Positions 1 through 7,811 of a DNA stretch of 64,000 nt are shown piece after piece; position 1 is the first letter of the stretch; every line of letters begins with the position of its first letter. Under the pieces are notes generated by a model. It did not search any database. It was not told the DNA's origin and saw nothing but the letters and a program-made list of their open reading frames with translations. The DNA lies in NCBI RefSeq assembly GCF_014696625.1, contig NZ_JACJQL010000041.1:1-64000 (forward strand), in the 5' to 3' direction. A program made the translations under genes and the position numbers. This DNA comes from Nostoc parmelioides FACHB-3921 (lineage in GTDB: Bacteria > Cyanobacteriota > Cyanobacteriia > Cyanobacteriales > Nostocaceae).

Positions 1-84
1 CCTCTGGGTATGATTCTATTCTTTTTAAGGGGCTTGTCATTATTAATACTCGCTTTTCTAGCTCCTCTGTTTATTTTCCTATAA
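1..84 (+). CDS. possible 3' end of a membrane-protein gene (partial at left edge)
   Basis: Frame 1 is open from the first base to a TAA at 82-84 and encodes 27 residues that are almost all hydrophobic (F, L, I, A), as in a last transmembrane helix. Only the tail of any such gene lies in the window, so the family cannot be named. A short open stretch in AT-rich DNA can arise by chance; the hydrophobic run is the only support. Confidence 0.3.
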   Translation, partial: PLGMILFFLRGLSLLILAFLAPLFIFL

Positions 85-366
85 AATTTATTTTAAAGAT
101 AGGTCTATTAAATCAACAACTATTAAAGAGGGAATGGGCAACAGTCAACAGGGAACAGCAAATAAAACAAAAGAGTATTTAGACCGCACCTGAAACTGTT
201 AATGCTTAGTTGCAGGGGTCTTTTGTTTCCTTCTTTAATGAAGAGTCTTAACTATGATAATTGCTTGACTATCTAGTAATATACGTGATTTTTTCTAAAA
301 AAATACAACGCGCTACATAACGTTACGTTTTGACACTTTTCTATCACTTTCAGCAGAGAATAAAAC

Positions 367-393
367 CAATTCGCAATTCGCAATTCGCAATTC
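367..393. repeat. heptanucleotide STRR (CAATTCG)
   Basis: The 7-bp unit CAATTCG is repeated almost four times head to tail. Short tandemly repeated repetitive sequences with 7-bp units are characteristic of Nostoc/Anabaena intergenic DNA. Confidence 0.85.
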
Positions 394-620
394 ATTCAGC
401 CATCCACAAGGGGCGAGGTTTTGAACCTATCTTTTTCCGATAAACTAGAGGGTTTACCTTTGTATTCTTGAATATATCTCAAGCTATTCCTTAAGTAGTA
501 AGCCATAAGAAATAGATTTTAGGATGATTTATTTCTATTTATAAATGTTGAACATTGATTAATTGAATGGCGATCGCATTGCTTTTAGGAACAATGTTTG
601 CATAACACAAAGAGTAAACT

Positions 621-654
621 GTTGACGGTTAACCGTTAACTGTCAACTGTCAAC
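621..654. repeat. STRR / palindromic TTGAC-GTCAA tract
   Basis: Units of the GTTGACG/GTTAACC type run into their own inverted copies (CTGTCAA), so the tract is both tandem and palindromic and could fold into a hairpin. It is the same family as tracts near 6629, 13607, 19190 and 41990. Confidence 0.8.
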
Positions 655-708
655 CTGAGTGCGTAAGTTCTATAATTACCCATTACCCAAGCTACTGTTG
701 TGTAAAAA

Positions 709-3700
709 ATGCCTCCAATTGGTCTTTCAACCAGCCGTACAACTCATACCAAACAAACCAACATCCCTAAGTTGTGGTTAATTCTGGTGGGAGTAAATCA
801 ATATCAGGACGAACACCTACCTAACCTGAATTACTCAGCCATAGATTGTCAGGGTTTATCTGAGGCTTTAACTGAAGCAGCCACTCAATTTACCCAAAAA
901 GTTGTCAACATATATCACGATTTTGCACCACAATCACCATCTTTAGCAAATGTCTATCATAGCCTACGAGATATAACGTCTCATGTATCACCAATTGATA
1001 CGATTTTATTTTATTTTTCTGGTCATGGAATTGTAGATCCCACGACACAGGAAGTGTTTTTGTGTTTAGCAGATACACAAAAATCAAACTTGCCAAATAC
1101 AGGTTTAGCTTTACAAGAAATATTGCAAATTTTGGGTAATAGTGGGGTACAGAATCAGCTAGTGTGGTTAGATGCTTGTCATAGTGGGGGGATGTCTCTT
1201 AGGGGAGTAACGCTGCAATTAGTTGAGTTATTACAACAAAGCGCGGCTAAGAGTAAAGGTTTTTATGCTTTACTTTCTTGTGACAATAACCAGCAATCTT
1301 GGGAATTTCCTGAATTAGGGCATGGGGTATTTACATATTATTTGATGCGGGGTTTGCAAGGTGAAGCGGTAGATAGTCAAGGCTTGATTTATTTGGATGG
1401 CTTATATCGTTACGTATATCACCAAACCCTGCAATATATTGATAAAACGAATCAACAATTACGGCTAATTAATCAGCAGAAACGGGGGAAGGGTGACACG
1501 CAACTTTATAACGAATATCCCTTGCAAACTCCTAAAAGAATTGTGGAGGGAGTGGGGGAATTAATTTTAGGGAAAAGATTGGAGAAAAACGCCCCAGGGG
1601 TGCATCGTGGTCTGGGGATGGTGGTGGAGGGGTTATCAAATAGTAAAATTACCTTAGATATTAGTAAACTTCTGGGTAGTACTGGAGATTTTGCGGTTGA
1701 GTATTTGCCAGCTACTAAAACATCGGCTGAGGATATTAAAGCAGCGATCGCTCGTCATTGGCAACAACCCCAAGCAGAACTAACTTTGTTATATCTGCGG
1801 GGACGCATTGAGGAAAGCGAAGCTGGGGAATGGCTACGATTGGGAGAGGATATCTGCATCAAACGTTCCTGGTTAAAACAACAGTTACGCCAATGCACTA
1901 GCCAACAGGTAATTATCTTGGATTGTCCGCTAGGGACTGCATCGTTAGGGGATTGGATAGAAGACTTACAAATTGAATCTCATCATGGACAATGTTTAAT
2001 TGCTTGCGCCTCACCTCCAGAAGCACCAGAAAACTTTGCCCAAAAATTCCTCGATACCTTGACTGCATCTGCTCAAGGAGATGGTTTATCTGCGGCTGGG
2101 GCGATCGCTCAATTACAATTATCTTTAGCGGATAGTAAAACCCCTCTCTATGTCTGGCTATCAGGAACCCAGGGAATTATCGAAATTCTGACTAACAACA
2201 CACACAAAAGCCAACGGACAAGCGGTTTGGATTTAGGGGTGTGTCCTTACATGGGTTTAAATGCTTTTGCGGAAGCAGACGCAGCTTATTTTTACGGGAG
2301 AGAAAATGTCACCCAGCAGTTAATTCATCATCTGCGGGATAACTCATTTTTAGCTGTTATCGGTGCTTCTGGTAGCGGTAAGTCTTCCGTAGTGCAAGCT
2401 GGACTTATTCCCCAACTGCGACAGGGGAAACACATCCCCAATAGTGAACAGTGGGGGATAAAAACTATCCGTCCTGGTGTCAATCCTGTGGAGGCTTTAG
2501 CTAGGAAGTTGGGGGAATGGGGAGAAACCCATCTTGTGATTGAGGGAATTTTACATCAAGGAGTAGAAAGTTTTGTTTACTGGCTGCGTAGCCTTCCCCA
2601 GGGGGTGACGGTGTTGGTAATAGACCAGTTTGAGGAATTATTTACCCTTGCGCCATCACCAGATAGGGAGTTATTTCTAGAATTGTTGTTGGGGGCTGTA
2701 CAGTATGCAGGCGATCGCTTTAAATTAATTATTACTTTAAGGGCTGATTTTATTGCTCCTTGTTTGGAAGTACCAGCTTTAGCTGACGCTTTACAGGTAG
2801 CTAGTGTGTTAGTTCCCCCAAAACTGAGTTTGGATGATTATCGGCGGGTGATTCTCAACCCAGCACAGCAGGTAGGGTTGCAGGTGGAAGGGGAACTGGT
2901 GGAAGTGCTGTTACGGGAGTTAAATCAATCCGTGGGGGATTTACCTTTACTGGAATTTGTTTTAGAACAGTTATGGCAACAACGAACGGCTGGTAAATTA
3001 ACTCTACAAAGCTATCAAGAACAACTAGGGGGAATTAAAGGAGCATTAGAGCGATCGTGTCAAGGGGTTTATGAAAGTTTACCACCACAATTACAAGAAT
3101 GTGCCAAGTGGATTTTCCTTTCATTAACTCAGTTAGGGGAAGGTACAGAAGATACCAGAAGACGCATATATAAGTCAGATTTAATAGTTAAAAAATATCC
3201 GGTTGGGTTAGTAGAACAAACTCTCAATGCTTTGACTACTGCCAAATTAGTAGTAATCAACCTAGAAGCAGACATAGAAGCACAAGGTAAAAGTTCCTCC
3301 CCTGCCTCCCCTGCCTCCCCTGCTTCCCCTGCCTCCCCTGCCTCCCCCACTCCCTCTGTGACAGTAGAGGTCGCCCACGAAATTTTAATACGTCATTGGT
3401 CAACTTTGCGCTGGTGGTTAGAAGAAAACCGCGATCGCCTGCGTAAACAAAGGCAAATTAATCATGCTTGTCAGTTGTGGCAACAAAGCGGCAAACAAGC
3501 AGACTTTTTATTACAAGGTGCTAGGTTGGCGGAAGCCGAAGATATTTATATTCACTGGATTGATGAACTAGGGGCGGATGTGCAAGAATTTATAGGCGCT
3601 TGTTTAGCAGAACGCAAGCATCAACAATTACAAGCAAAAAATCGCCTCAAACAAGCACAAAGGGCTGTAGTCGCCTTGAGTGTTTTAGGTATTGCATCTG

Positions 3701-5787
3701 TCAGTTTTGGGGGTTTAGCTTATTGGCAAGGTAGGGAAGCCCAATTTAGGGAAATTGCAGCGTTAAATTCCTCATCCCAGGCAAATTTGTTATCTCATCA
3801 ACAATTAGCAGCACTTATCGCCAGCCTCAAAGCTGCACAACAGGTTAATCATGCAATAGCAGTTCCCAACAATCTCAAATTAGCAACTGTCACTACCTTA
3901 CAACAAGCCCTGTTGGGGATGCAGGAACGTAACAGGCTAGAAGGACATAAAGACGGCGTAATTAGTATTAGCATCAGTCGGGATGGTCAAATTATCGCCT
4001 CTGGTGGCTTAGATAAGACTATTAAACTTTGGAGTCGAGACGGTCGGTTATTCAGAACTCTCAACGGACACGAAGACGCTGTTTATAGTGTAAGTTTTTC
4101 TCCCGATGGTCAGACTATTGCTTCCGGGGGGAGTGACAAAACCATTAAACTTTGGCAAACCAAGGATGGAACATTACTCAAAACCATCAAAGGTCATGAG
4201 CAAACAGTCAATAATGTTAAGTTTAGTCCCGATGGTAAAACTCTCGCCTCTGCCAGTAGTGATCACAGCATCAAGTTGTGGGATACTACATCTGGTCAAC
4301 TCTTAATGACTCTCAATGGTCATAGTGCTGGAGTTATCAGCGTGCGTTTCAGTCCTGATGGTCAGACCATCGCTTCCGCTAGCGAAGATAAAACCGTTAA
4401 ACTGTGGCATCGCCAAGATGGGAAATTATTAAAAACCCTCAATGGACATCAAGATTGGGTAAATAGCCTGAGTTTTAGCCCTGATGGTAAAACTCTCGCT
4501 TCTGCTAGTGCGGACAAAACCATCAAACTGTGGCGTATCGCTGATGGTAAATTGGTCAAAACCCTAAAAGGTCACAATGATTCAGTCTGGGATGTTAATT
4601 TTAGCTCAGATGGTAAAGCGATCGCCTCTGCTAGTAGAGATAATACTATCAAACTGTGGAACCGTCACGGCATTGAACTAGAAACTTTTACAGGTCATAG
4701 CGGTGGTGTTTATGCTGTGAATTTCCTGCCTGATGGTAAAACTCTCGCTTCCGCTAGTTTAGACAACACCATCAGACTTTGGCAGCGTCCCTTAATATCT
4801 CCCTTGGAAGTTCTCGCCGGCAATAGCGGTGTTTATGCAGTCAGTTTCAGCCCTGACGGTAGTATCATTGCTACAGCCGGTGCAGATGGCAAGATTCAAC
4901 TTTGGCACAGTCAAGACGGTAGTTTACTAAAAACTCTACCAGGGAACAAAGCAATTTATGGTCTTAGTTTTACACCCCAAGGTGATTTAATAGCTAGCGC
5001 CAACGCCGATAAAACTGTGAAGACTTGGCGTGTTAGAGATGGTCAGCTTTTAAAAACACTCATAGGACATGACAACGAAGTCAACAAAGTAAATTTTAGC
5101 CCAGATGGTAAAACCCTTGTTTCCGCCAGTCGAGACAACACAGTTAAACTTTGGAATGTGAGCGATGGTAAATTAAAACAAACCCTCAAAGGTCATACAG
5201 AGGAAGTATTTTGGGTCAGTTTTAGCCCCGATGGTAAAACTGTCGCCTCTGCTAGTGCGGACAAAACTATCCGACTCTGGGACAGTATTAGCGGCAAGTT
5301 AATTAAAAGTTTTCCAGCCCATAATGACTTAGTATACAGCGTCAACTTTAGTCCTGACGGTAGTATGCTTGCTTCAACCAGCGCCGACAAAACCGTCAAA
5401 CTCTGGAGGACTTACGACGGTCATTTACTGCATACTTTCTCAGGTCATAGTAATGTAGTTTATAGTATTAGCTTCTCTCCCGATGGTCGCTACATTGCAT
5501 CAGCCAGCGAAGATAAAACAGTAAAAATTTGGCAAATCAACGGTCATCTGTTAACCACCCTACCCCAGCATCAAGCCGGAGTCATGAGTGCAATTTTCAG
5601 CCCAGATGGTAAAACTCTCATCTCCGGTAGTTTAGACACTACCACCAAAATTTGGCGTTTTGATAACAAGCAAGCCCAAACTTCCAACATGAATACTCTA
5701 GTCATGTCTGCTTGCAACTGGTTACAGGATTACCTCAACACCAATCCCAATGTTACGCCCAACGAACGAAAACTCTGTCCTAGTTAA
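709..5787 (+). CDS. caspase-like (peptidase C14) - STAND NTPase - WD40 protein
   Basis: A 1692-residue multidomain signalling protein. Residues ~20-260 form a caspase/metacaspase-like domain with the His in FYFSGHG (~105) and the Cys in DACHSGG (~156), so the catalytic dyad is intact. A STAND-type NTPase follows, with P-loop GASGSGKSS (~553) and Walker-B-like VIDQFEELF (~640). A Ser-Pro-Ala low-complexity insert lies at ~864-882 and a hydrophobic, probably membrane, segment at ~990-1010. Fourteen WD40 repeats (~1080-1665; signature FSPDGKTLASAS..D.TIKLW) are enough for two seven-bladed propellers. In the family, WD40 ligand sensing is thought to drive STAND oligomerisation and protease activation in regulated cell death or defence. 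The substrate is unknown. It appears monocistronic and lies next to a second STAND system. Confidence 0.93.
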   Translation: MPPIGLSTSRTTHTKQTNIPKLWLILVGVNQYQDEHLPNLNYSAIDCQGLSEALTEAATQFTQKVVNIYHDFAPQSPSLANVYHSLRDITSHVSPIDTILFYFSGHGIVDPTTQEVFLCLADTQKSNLPNTGLALQEILQILGNSGVQNQLVWLDACHSGGMSLRGVTLQLVELLQQSAAKSKGFYALLSCDNNQQSWEFPELGHGVFTYYLMRGLQGEAVDSQGLIYLDGLYRYVYHQTLQYIDKTNQQLRLINQQKRGKGDTQLYNEYPLQTPKRIVEGVGELILGKRLEKNAPGVHRGLGMVVEGLSNSKITLDISKLLGSTGDFAVEYLPATKTSAEDIKAAIARHWQQPQAELTLLYLRGRIEESEAGEWLRLGEDICIKRSWLKQQLRQCTSQQVIILDCPLGTASLGDWIEDLQIESHHGQCLIACASPPEAPENFAQKFLDTLTASAQGDGLSAAGAIAQLQLSLADSKTPLYVWLSGTQGIIEILTNNTHKSQRTSGLDLGVCPYMGLNAFAEADAAYFYGRENVTQQLIHHLRDNSFLAVIGASGSGKSSVVQAGLIPQLRQGKHIPNSEQWGIKTIRPGVNPVEALARKLGEWGETHLVIEGILHQGVESFVYWLRSLPQGVTVLVIDQFEELFTLAPSPDRELFLELLLGAVQYAGDRFKLIITLRADFIAPCLEVPALADALQVASVLVPPKLSLDDYRRVILNPAQQVGLQVEGELVEVLLRELNQSVGDLPLLEFVLEQLWQQRTAGKLTLQSYQEQLGGIKGALERSCQGVYESLPPQLQECAKWIFLSLTQLGEGTEDTRRRIYKSDLIVKKYPVGLVEQTLNALTTAKLVVINLEADIEAQGKSSSPASPASPASPASPASPTPSVTVEVAHEILIRHWSTLRWWLEENRDRLRKQRQINHACQLWQQSGKQADFLLQGARLAEAEDIYIHWIDELGADVQEFIGACLAERKHQQLQAKNRLKQAQRAVVALSVLGIASVSFGGLAYWQGREAQFREIAALNSSSQANLLSHQQLAALIASLKAAQQVNHAIAVPNNLKLATVTTLQQALLGMQERNRLEGHKDGVISISISRDGQIIASGGLDKTIKLWSRDGRLFRTLNGHEDAVYSVSFSPDGQTIASGGSDKTIKLWQTKDGTLLKTIKGHEQTVNNVKFSPDGKTLASASSDHSIKLWDTTSGQLLMTLNGHSAGVISVRFSPDGQTIASASEDKTVKLWHRQDGKLLKTLNGHQDWVNSLSFSPDGKTLASASADKTIKLWRIADGKLVKTLKGHNDSVWDVNFSSDGKAIASASRDNTIKLWNRHGIELETFTGHSGGVYAVNFLPDGKTLASASLDNTIRLWQRPLISPLEVLAGNSGVYAVSFSPDGSIIATAGADGKIQLWHSQDGSLLKTLPGNKAIYGLSFTPQGDLIASANADKTVKTWRVRDGQLLKTLIGHDNEVNKVNFSPDGKTLVSASRDNTVKLWNVSDGKLKQTLKGHTEEVFWVSFSPDGKTVASASADKTIRLWDSISGKLIKSFPAHNDLVYSVNFSPDGSMLASTSADKTVKLWRTYDGHLLHTFSGHSNVVYSISFSPDGRYIASASEDKTVKIWQINGHLLTTLPQHQAGVMSAIFSPDGKTLISGSLDTTTKIWRFDNKQAQTSNMNTLVMSACNWLQDYLNTNPNVTPNERKLCPS
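3296..3347 (+). repeat. in-frame 9-bp minisatellite (CCTGCCTCC) inside the caspase-WD40 gene
   Basis: Five consecutive copies of CCTGCCTCC with one T variant encode a repeated Ser-Pro-Ala tract between the STAND and membrane/WD40 parts. The same CCCCTGCTT-type repeat occurs between genes at 18261-18288, so an intergenic-type repeat seems to have been captured in frame. Confidence 0.85.
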
Positions 5788-5807
5788 GCAAAGAACCTAA
5801 CCCCCAA

Positions 5808-5830
5808 CCCCTTCCCTACAAGGGAAGGGG
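5808..5830 (+). terminator. GC-rich hairpin downstream of the caspase-WD40 gene
   Basis: CCCCTTCCCT pairs perfectly with AGGGAAGGGG around a short loop, 20 bp after the stop codon. There is no T-run, so it may be a dispersed palindromic repeat acting as an mRNA 3' end rather than a classical intrinsic terminator. Confidence 0.45.
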
Positions 5831-5838
5831 AGTAAGAT

Positions 5839-5913
5839 GTAGGTTGGGTGGAGGAACGGAACCCAACATTCTCAAGACTTTGTTGGGTTCCGCTATCGCT
5901 CCACCCAACCTAC
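5839..5913. repeat. 75-bp palindromic repeat (GTAGGTTGGGTGGAG type)
   Basis: The left arm GTAGGTTGGGTGGAG and the CGGAACCCAACA segment are matched by the right arm TGTTGGGTTCCG and CTCCACCCAACCTAC, giving a long stem with a small central loop. This resembles palindromic elements scattered widely in cyanobacterial intergenic DNA. Confidence 0.8.
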
Positions 5914-5978
5914 CATTCTCTTAACTTTACACTTCCATGCAAACTAGTTAACGTGAATAAATTCGTAAGAACTTTACT

Positions 5979-6010
5979 CCCCTCTCCGCGTCGGAGAGGG
6001 GCTGGGGGAG
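5979..6010. repeat. palindromic CCCCTCTCCG repeat
   Basis: CCCCTCTCCG is followed by CGGAGAGGGG and then a second GGGGGAGAGG arm. The hairpin lies just beyond the 3' end of the convergent small secreted-protein gene and could terminate it, though no T-run is present. Confidence 0.6.
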
Positions 6011-6022
6011 AGGTCAAACACG

Positions 6023-6409
6023 TTAATATTGAGTTTTAAATTTGGTATTTTGAACACCCTCTAGTTTAGATTCCTCTAAAAGAGTAGGTGATAAGTGAAG
6101 AAATTGCCCTTGTATTGCATTAATTCCGTCTTCAGCACCCTTTGGCCCTCTTGGTCTAGGACGTTCCCGTAATCCTGACGGATTAATTATAGTTGTTTCT
6201 TGTACGGCTTCAATTTCATGACCACCGGGGCCACGGGGTCTAGGTCTTGATACTTCATCTACACCAGTGCTTTGTATCTGGGCAATGTAACTAGCATCTA
6301 GTCTCTGAATCTGGGAAGCGTTATAATTATTGCCTGCCAAGGTAGGCAAAGCGGTGAGTAATATAGTTGGTAATGCGATCGCTACACTATAAATTTGACT
6401 ATTCATCAT
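6023..6409 (-). CDS. small secreted protein with duplicated RPRPRGPxG motif
   Basis: A 128-residue protein of no family I recognise. Residues 1-26 look like a Sec signal peptide (hydrophobic core IALPTILLTALPTL ending at an Ala-Gly site). The mature part carries two copies of a basic, Pro/Gly-rich motif, RPRPRGPGGHE near residue 55 and RPRPRGPKGAED near residue 83, separated by an acidic and polar spacer. It is transcribed convergently to the caspase-WD40 gene. The duplicated motif could be a binding module or a processed peptide; this is inference only. The start is the first of two consecutive Met codons. Confidence 0.6.
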   Translation of the reverse strand: MMNSQIYSVAIALPTILLTALPTLAGNNYNASQIQRLDASYIAQIQSTGVDEVSRPRPRGPGGHEIEAVQETTIINPSGLRERPRPRGPKGAEDGINAIQGQFLHLSPTLLEESKLEGVQNTKFKTQY

Positions 6410-6612
6410 TAACCTACGTTTTTTGTTAAATAATTATTCGTAGCCAAATCACCGGAAATCACACATAAAAAACAAGCTACAGCCATATCTGTGTAGATAT
6501 TGCATTGTGATTGTTAACTACAAACTCAACTCACAGCATTCCTGATTTCCAGAAAAAATTCCCTACATTATCCCAATAGATGTGACTTGTGTTTTTTATG
6601 CACAAAAACTAG

Positions 6613-6695
6613 TAACTACTAATAAGGGCTGTTGACGGTTGACGGTTAACAGCCTTCACGATTGATTATGCAACTTAAAAGCAGAATAGCTTATT
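6613..6695 (+). repeat. dispersed 83-bp repeat, copy A
   Basis: This stretch is nearly identical to the reverse complement of 41950-42032. Flanking arms (TAACTACTAA and CACGAT.GATTATGCAACTT through AGAATAGCTTATT) match almost perfectly. The central palindromic TTGAC/GTTAAC core is in the opposite orientation relative to the arms. Confidence 0.85.
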
Positions 6696-6748
6696 ACTCC
6701 ATAATGTTATATCTGTGTGCTAGTGAACTCACTGAAAAAACTCGCGTT

Positions 6749-6937
6749 GGTCACGAAACTAAGTTGATTGGTCACGAAACTAAGTTGATTCGCCACGAAA
6801 CTAAGTTGATTGGTCACGAAACTAAGTTGATTTGCCACGAAATTAAGTTGATTCGCCACGAAACTAAGTTGATTCGCCACGAAATTAAGTTGATTCGTCA
6901 CGAAACTAAGTTGATTCGTCACGAAACTAAGTTGATT
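6749..6937 (+). repeat. 21-bp tandem repeat, nine units
   Basis: Nine head-to-tail copies of a 21-bp unit (consensus CGTCACGAAACTAAGTTGATT, cut at 20: core CACGAAACTAAGTTGAT). Variation is confined to the first three bases and one C/T in AAACT/AAATT. Read as protein it gives a 7-residue repeat on either strand (HETKLIG or NQLSFVT types). It lies 170 bp upstream of the small protein paired with the NLR. Confidence 0.9.
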
Positions 6938-7107
6938 GTGGACGATAATCTCCGACAGACAGCCTCTTACACTCCGCGCCCCTCCGCGCTTACCTCCGCG
7001 ACCCTCCGCGTTAAAAATCCCCAAAAATCTAAATTTCCCGCTTAAATTACGGGAATATACACACTAGCCATGTGTTAATAAAAGATATGCCGATAATAAA
7101 ATAGTAC

Positions 7108-7506
7108 ATGGAACCATTAACTACTGCGGCGATCGCCATTGGCACAGTCCTAGCCACCAAAGCCTTAGAAAGAACCGGGGAAATAATCGGTGAAACTCTC
7201 TGGGATAAAACTAGTGAGTTTCTCGTCACCTTAAGAAAACACTCTCCCCAAACTGTAGTCGCTATTGAAAAAGCGCCAGACGAACCCCTAGATTATGGTA
7301 AAGCTGTAATTGATGTAGAAACAGCAACTCAAGCGCACCCAGAAGTTAAGCAAGCTGTAGAGGAATTAGCCGCAGCAGCGAAAGCAGAACCTAATCCCAA
7401 GTTTGCGGAAATTCTAGCAACGCCTAACTTAGAAAAACTGGCAGACAAAATTGGTATGGTAGTTATGCCAGGTGGGACGGGAAATATTCAAAATATGTCG
7501 TTTTAA
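7108..7506 (+). CDS. small helical putative effector with C-terminal amyloid-like motif (BASS-type)
   Basis: A 132-residue protein. Residues ~1-35 are a hydrophobic to amphipathic helix (LTTAAIAIGTVLATKAL) followed by further predicted helices, which resembles the small pore-forming-type Bell/HeLo-like effectors described next to bacterial NLRs. This assignment is by analogy and not proven. The last 22 residues (111-132, KIGMVVMPGGTGNIQN core) align without gaps to residues 8-29 of the downstream NB-ARC/TPR protein (KIGAYAAPGGQVNID), with 9 identities. Effector C-terminus plus NLR N-terminus sharing a short G/N-rich motif is the hallmark of amyloid signalling pairs. The 305-bp gap to the NLR holds a MITE-like insertion, so co-transcription may be disturbed. 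Confidence 0.75.
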   Translation: MEPLTTAAIAIGTVLATKALERTGEIIGETLWDKTSEFLVTLRKHSPQTVVAIEKAPDEPLDYGKAVIDVETATQAHPEVKQAVEELAAAAKAEPNPKFAEILATPNLEKLADKIGMVVMPGGTGNIQNMSF

Positions 7507-7583
7507 AGTTATTTTTTGACCTAGCCCCCCCTTCCCTACAAAAGAAGGGGGAAATAAATTCAAAGCCTCTCTCCGTTTCGGGG

Positions 7584-7746
7584 CTACGGTGTACACACAA
7601 GTCTAATAAGCTTATCCCGTATCGTTCTGATCCCCCCTAACCCCCCTTAAAAAGGGGGGAACCCTCTTAAAGTCCCCCTTTTTAAGGGGGATTTAGGGGG
7701 ATCGAACCACATAATGCACCCAGCAAAAGATGTGTGTACACCGTAG
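7584..7746. mobile_element. MITE-like element with perfect terminal inverted repeats
   Basis: A 163-bp element bounded by perfect 16-bp inverted repeats (CTACGGTGTACACACA at 7584-7599 and its complement at 7731-7746). It is flanked by the direct repeat CCGTTTCGGGG at 7573-7583 and 7747-7757, which looks like a target-site duplication of 7-11 bp (the inverted repeat can be extended 2 bp into it). Removing the insert restores an ordinary CTCTCCGTTTCGGGGAGAG palindrome. The interior is a strong hairpin of C-runs and G-runs (about 7630-7700) with no coding capacity, so transposition would need a transposase encoded elsewhere. Confidence 0.85.
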
Positions 7747-7811
7747 CCGTTTCGGGGAGAGGTTTGGAGAGGAGTTTTACAAACTTTATAAACAGCAAGA
7801 TGTGATGATGT

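Larger units (their letters stand above)
85..708. other. intergenic region with short tandem repeats
   Basis: About 620 bp with no convincing gene on either strand. It is AT-rich, holds one HIP1-like site near 570 and two heptanucleotide repeat tracts listed separately. The promoter of the caspase-WD40 gene must lie here, but I see no clear -35/-10 pair or strong Shine-Dalgarno close to 709. Confidence 0.6.
6410..7107. other. repeat-rich intergenic region
   Basis: About 700 bp holding a dispersed 83-bp element, a 9-copy 21-bp tandem repeat and a CTCCGCG-type short repeat near 6975-7010. Both strands are open through the tandem repeat because 21 is a multiple of three. The plus-strand reading would start inside the dispersed element, which argues against a real gene. 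No other coding signal is seen. Confidence 0.6.

Noticed and set aside
3129..3350. Minus-strand frame rich in Gly-Glu-Ala
   Set aside because: It is only the antisense reading of the Ser-Pro-Ala minisatellite within the caspase-WD40 gene.
6749..6937. CRISPR array
   Set aside because: The 21-bp units are contiguous with no unique spacers, so this is a tandem repeat. No cas genes are present.
6662..7045. Plus-strand frame through the 21-bp repeat (127 codons) as a repeat protein
   Set aside because: It starts inside the dispersed 83-bp element, has no ribosome site, and the opposite strand is equally open because the unit is 21 bp. Treated as non-coding repeat.
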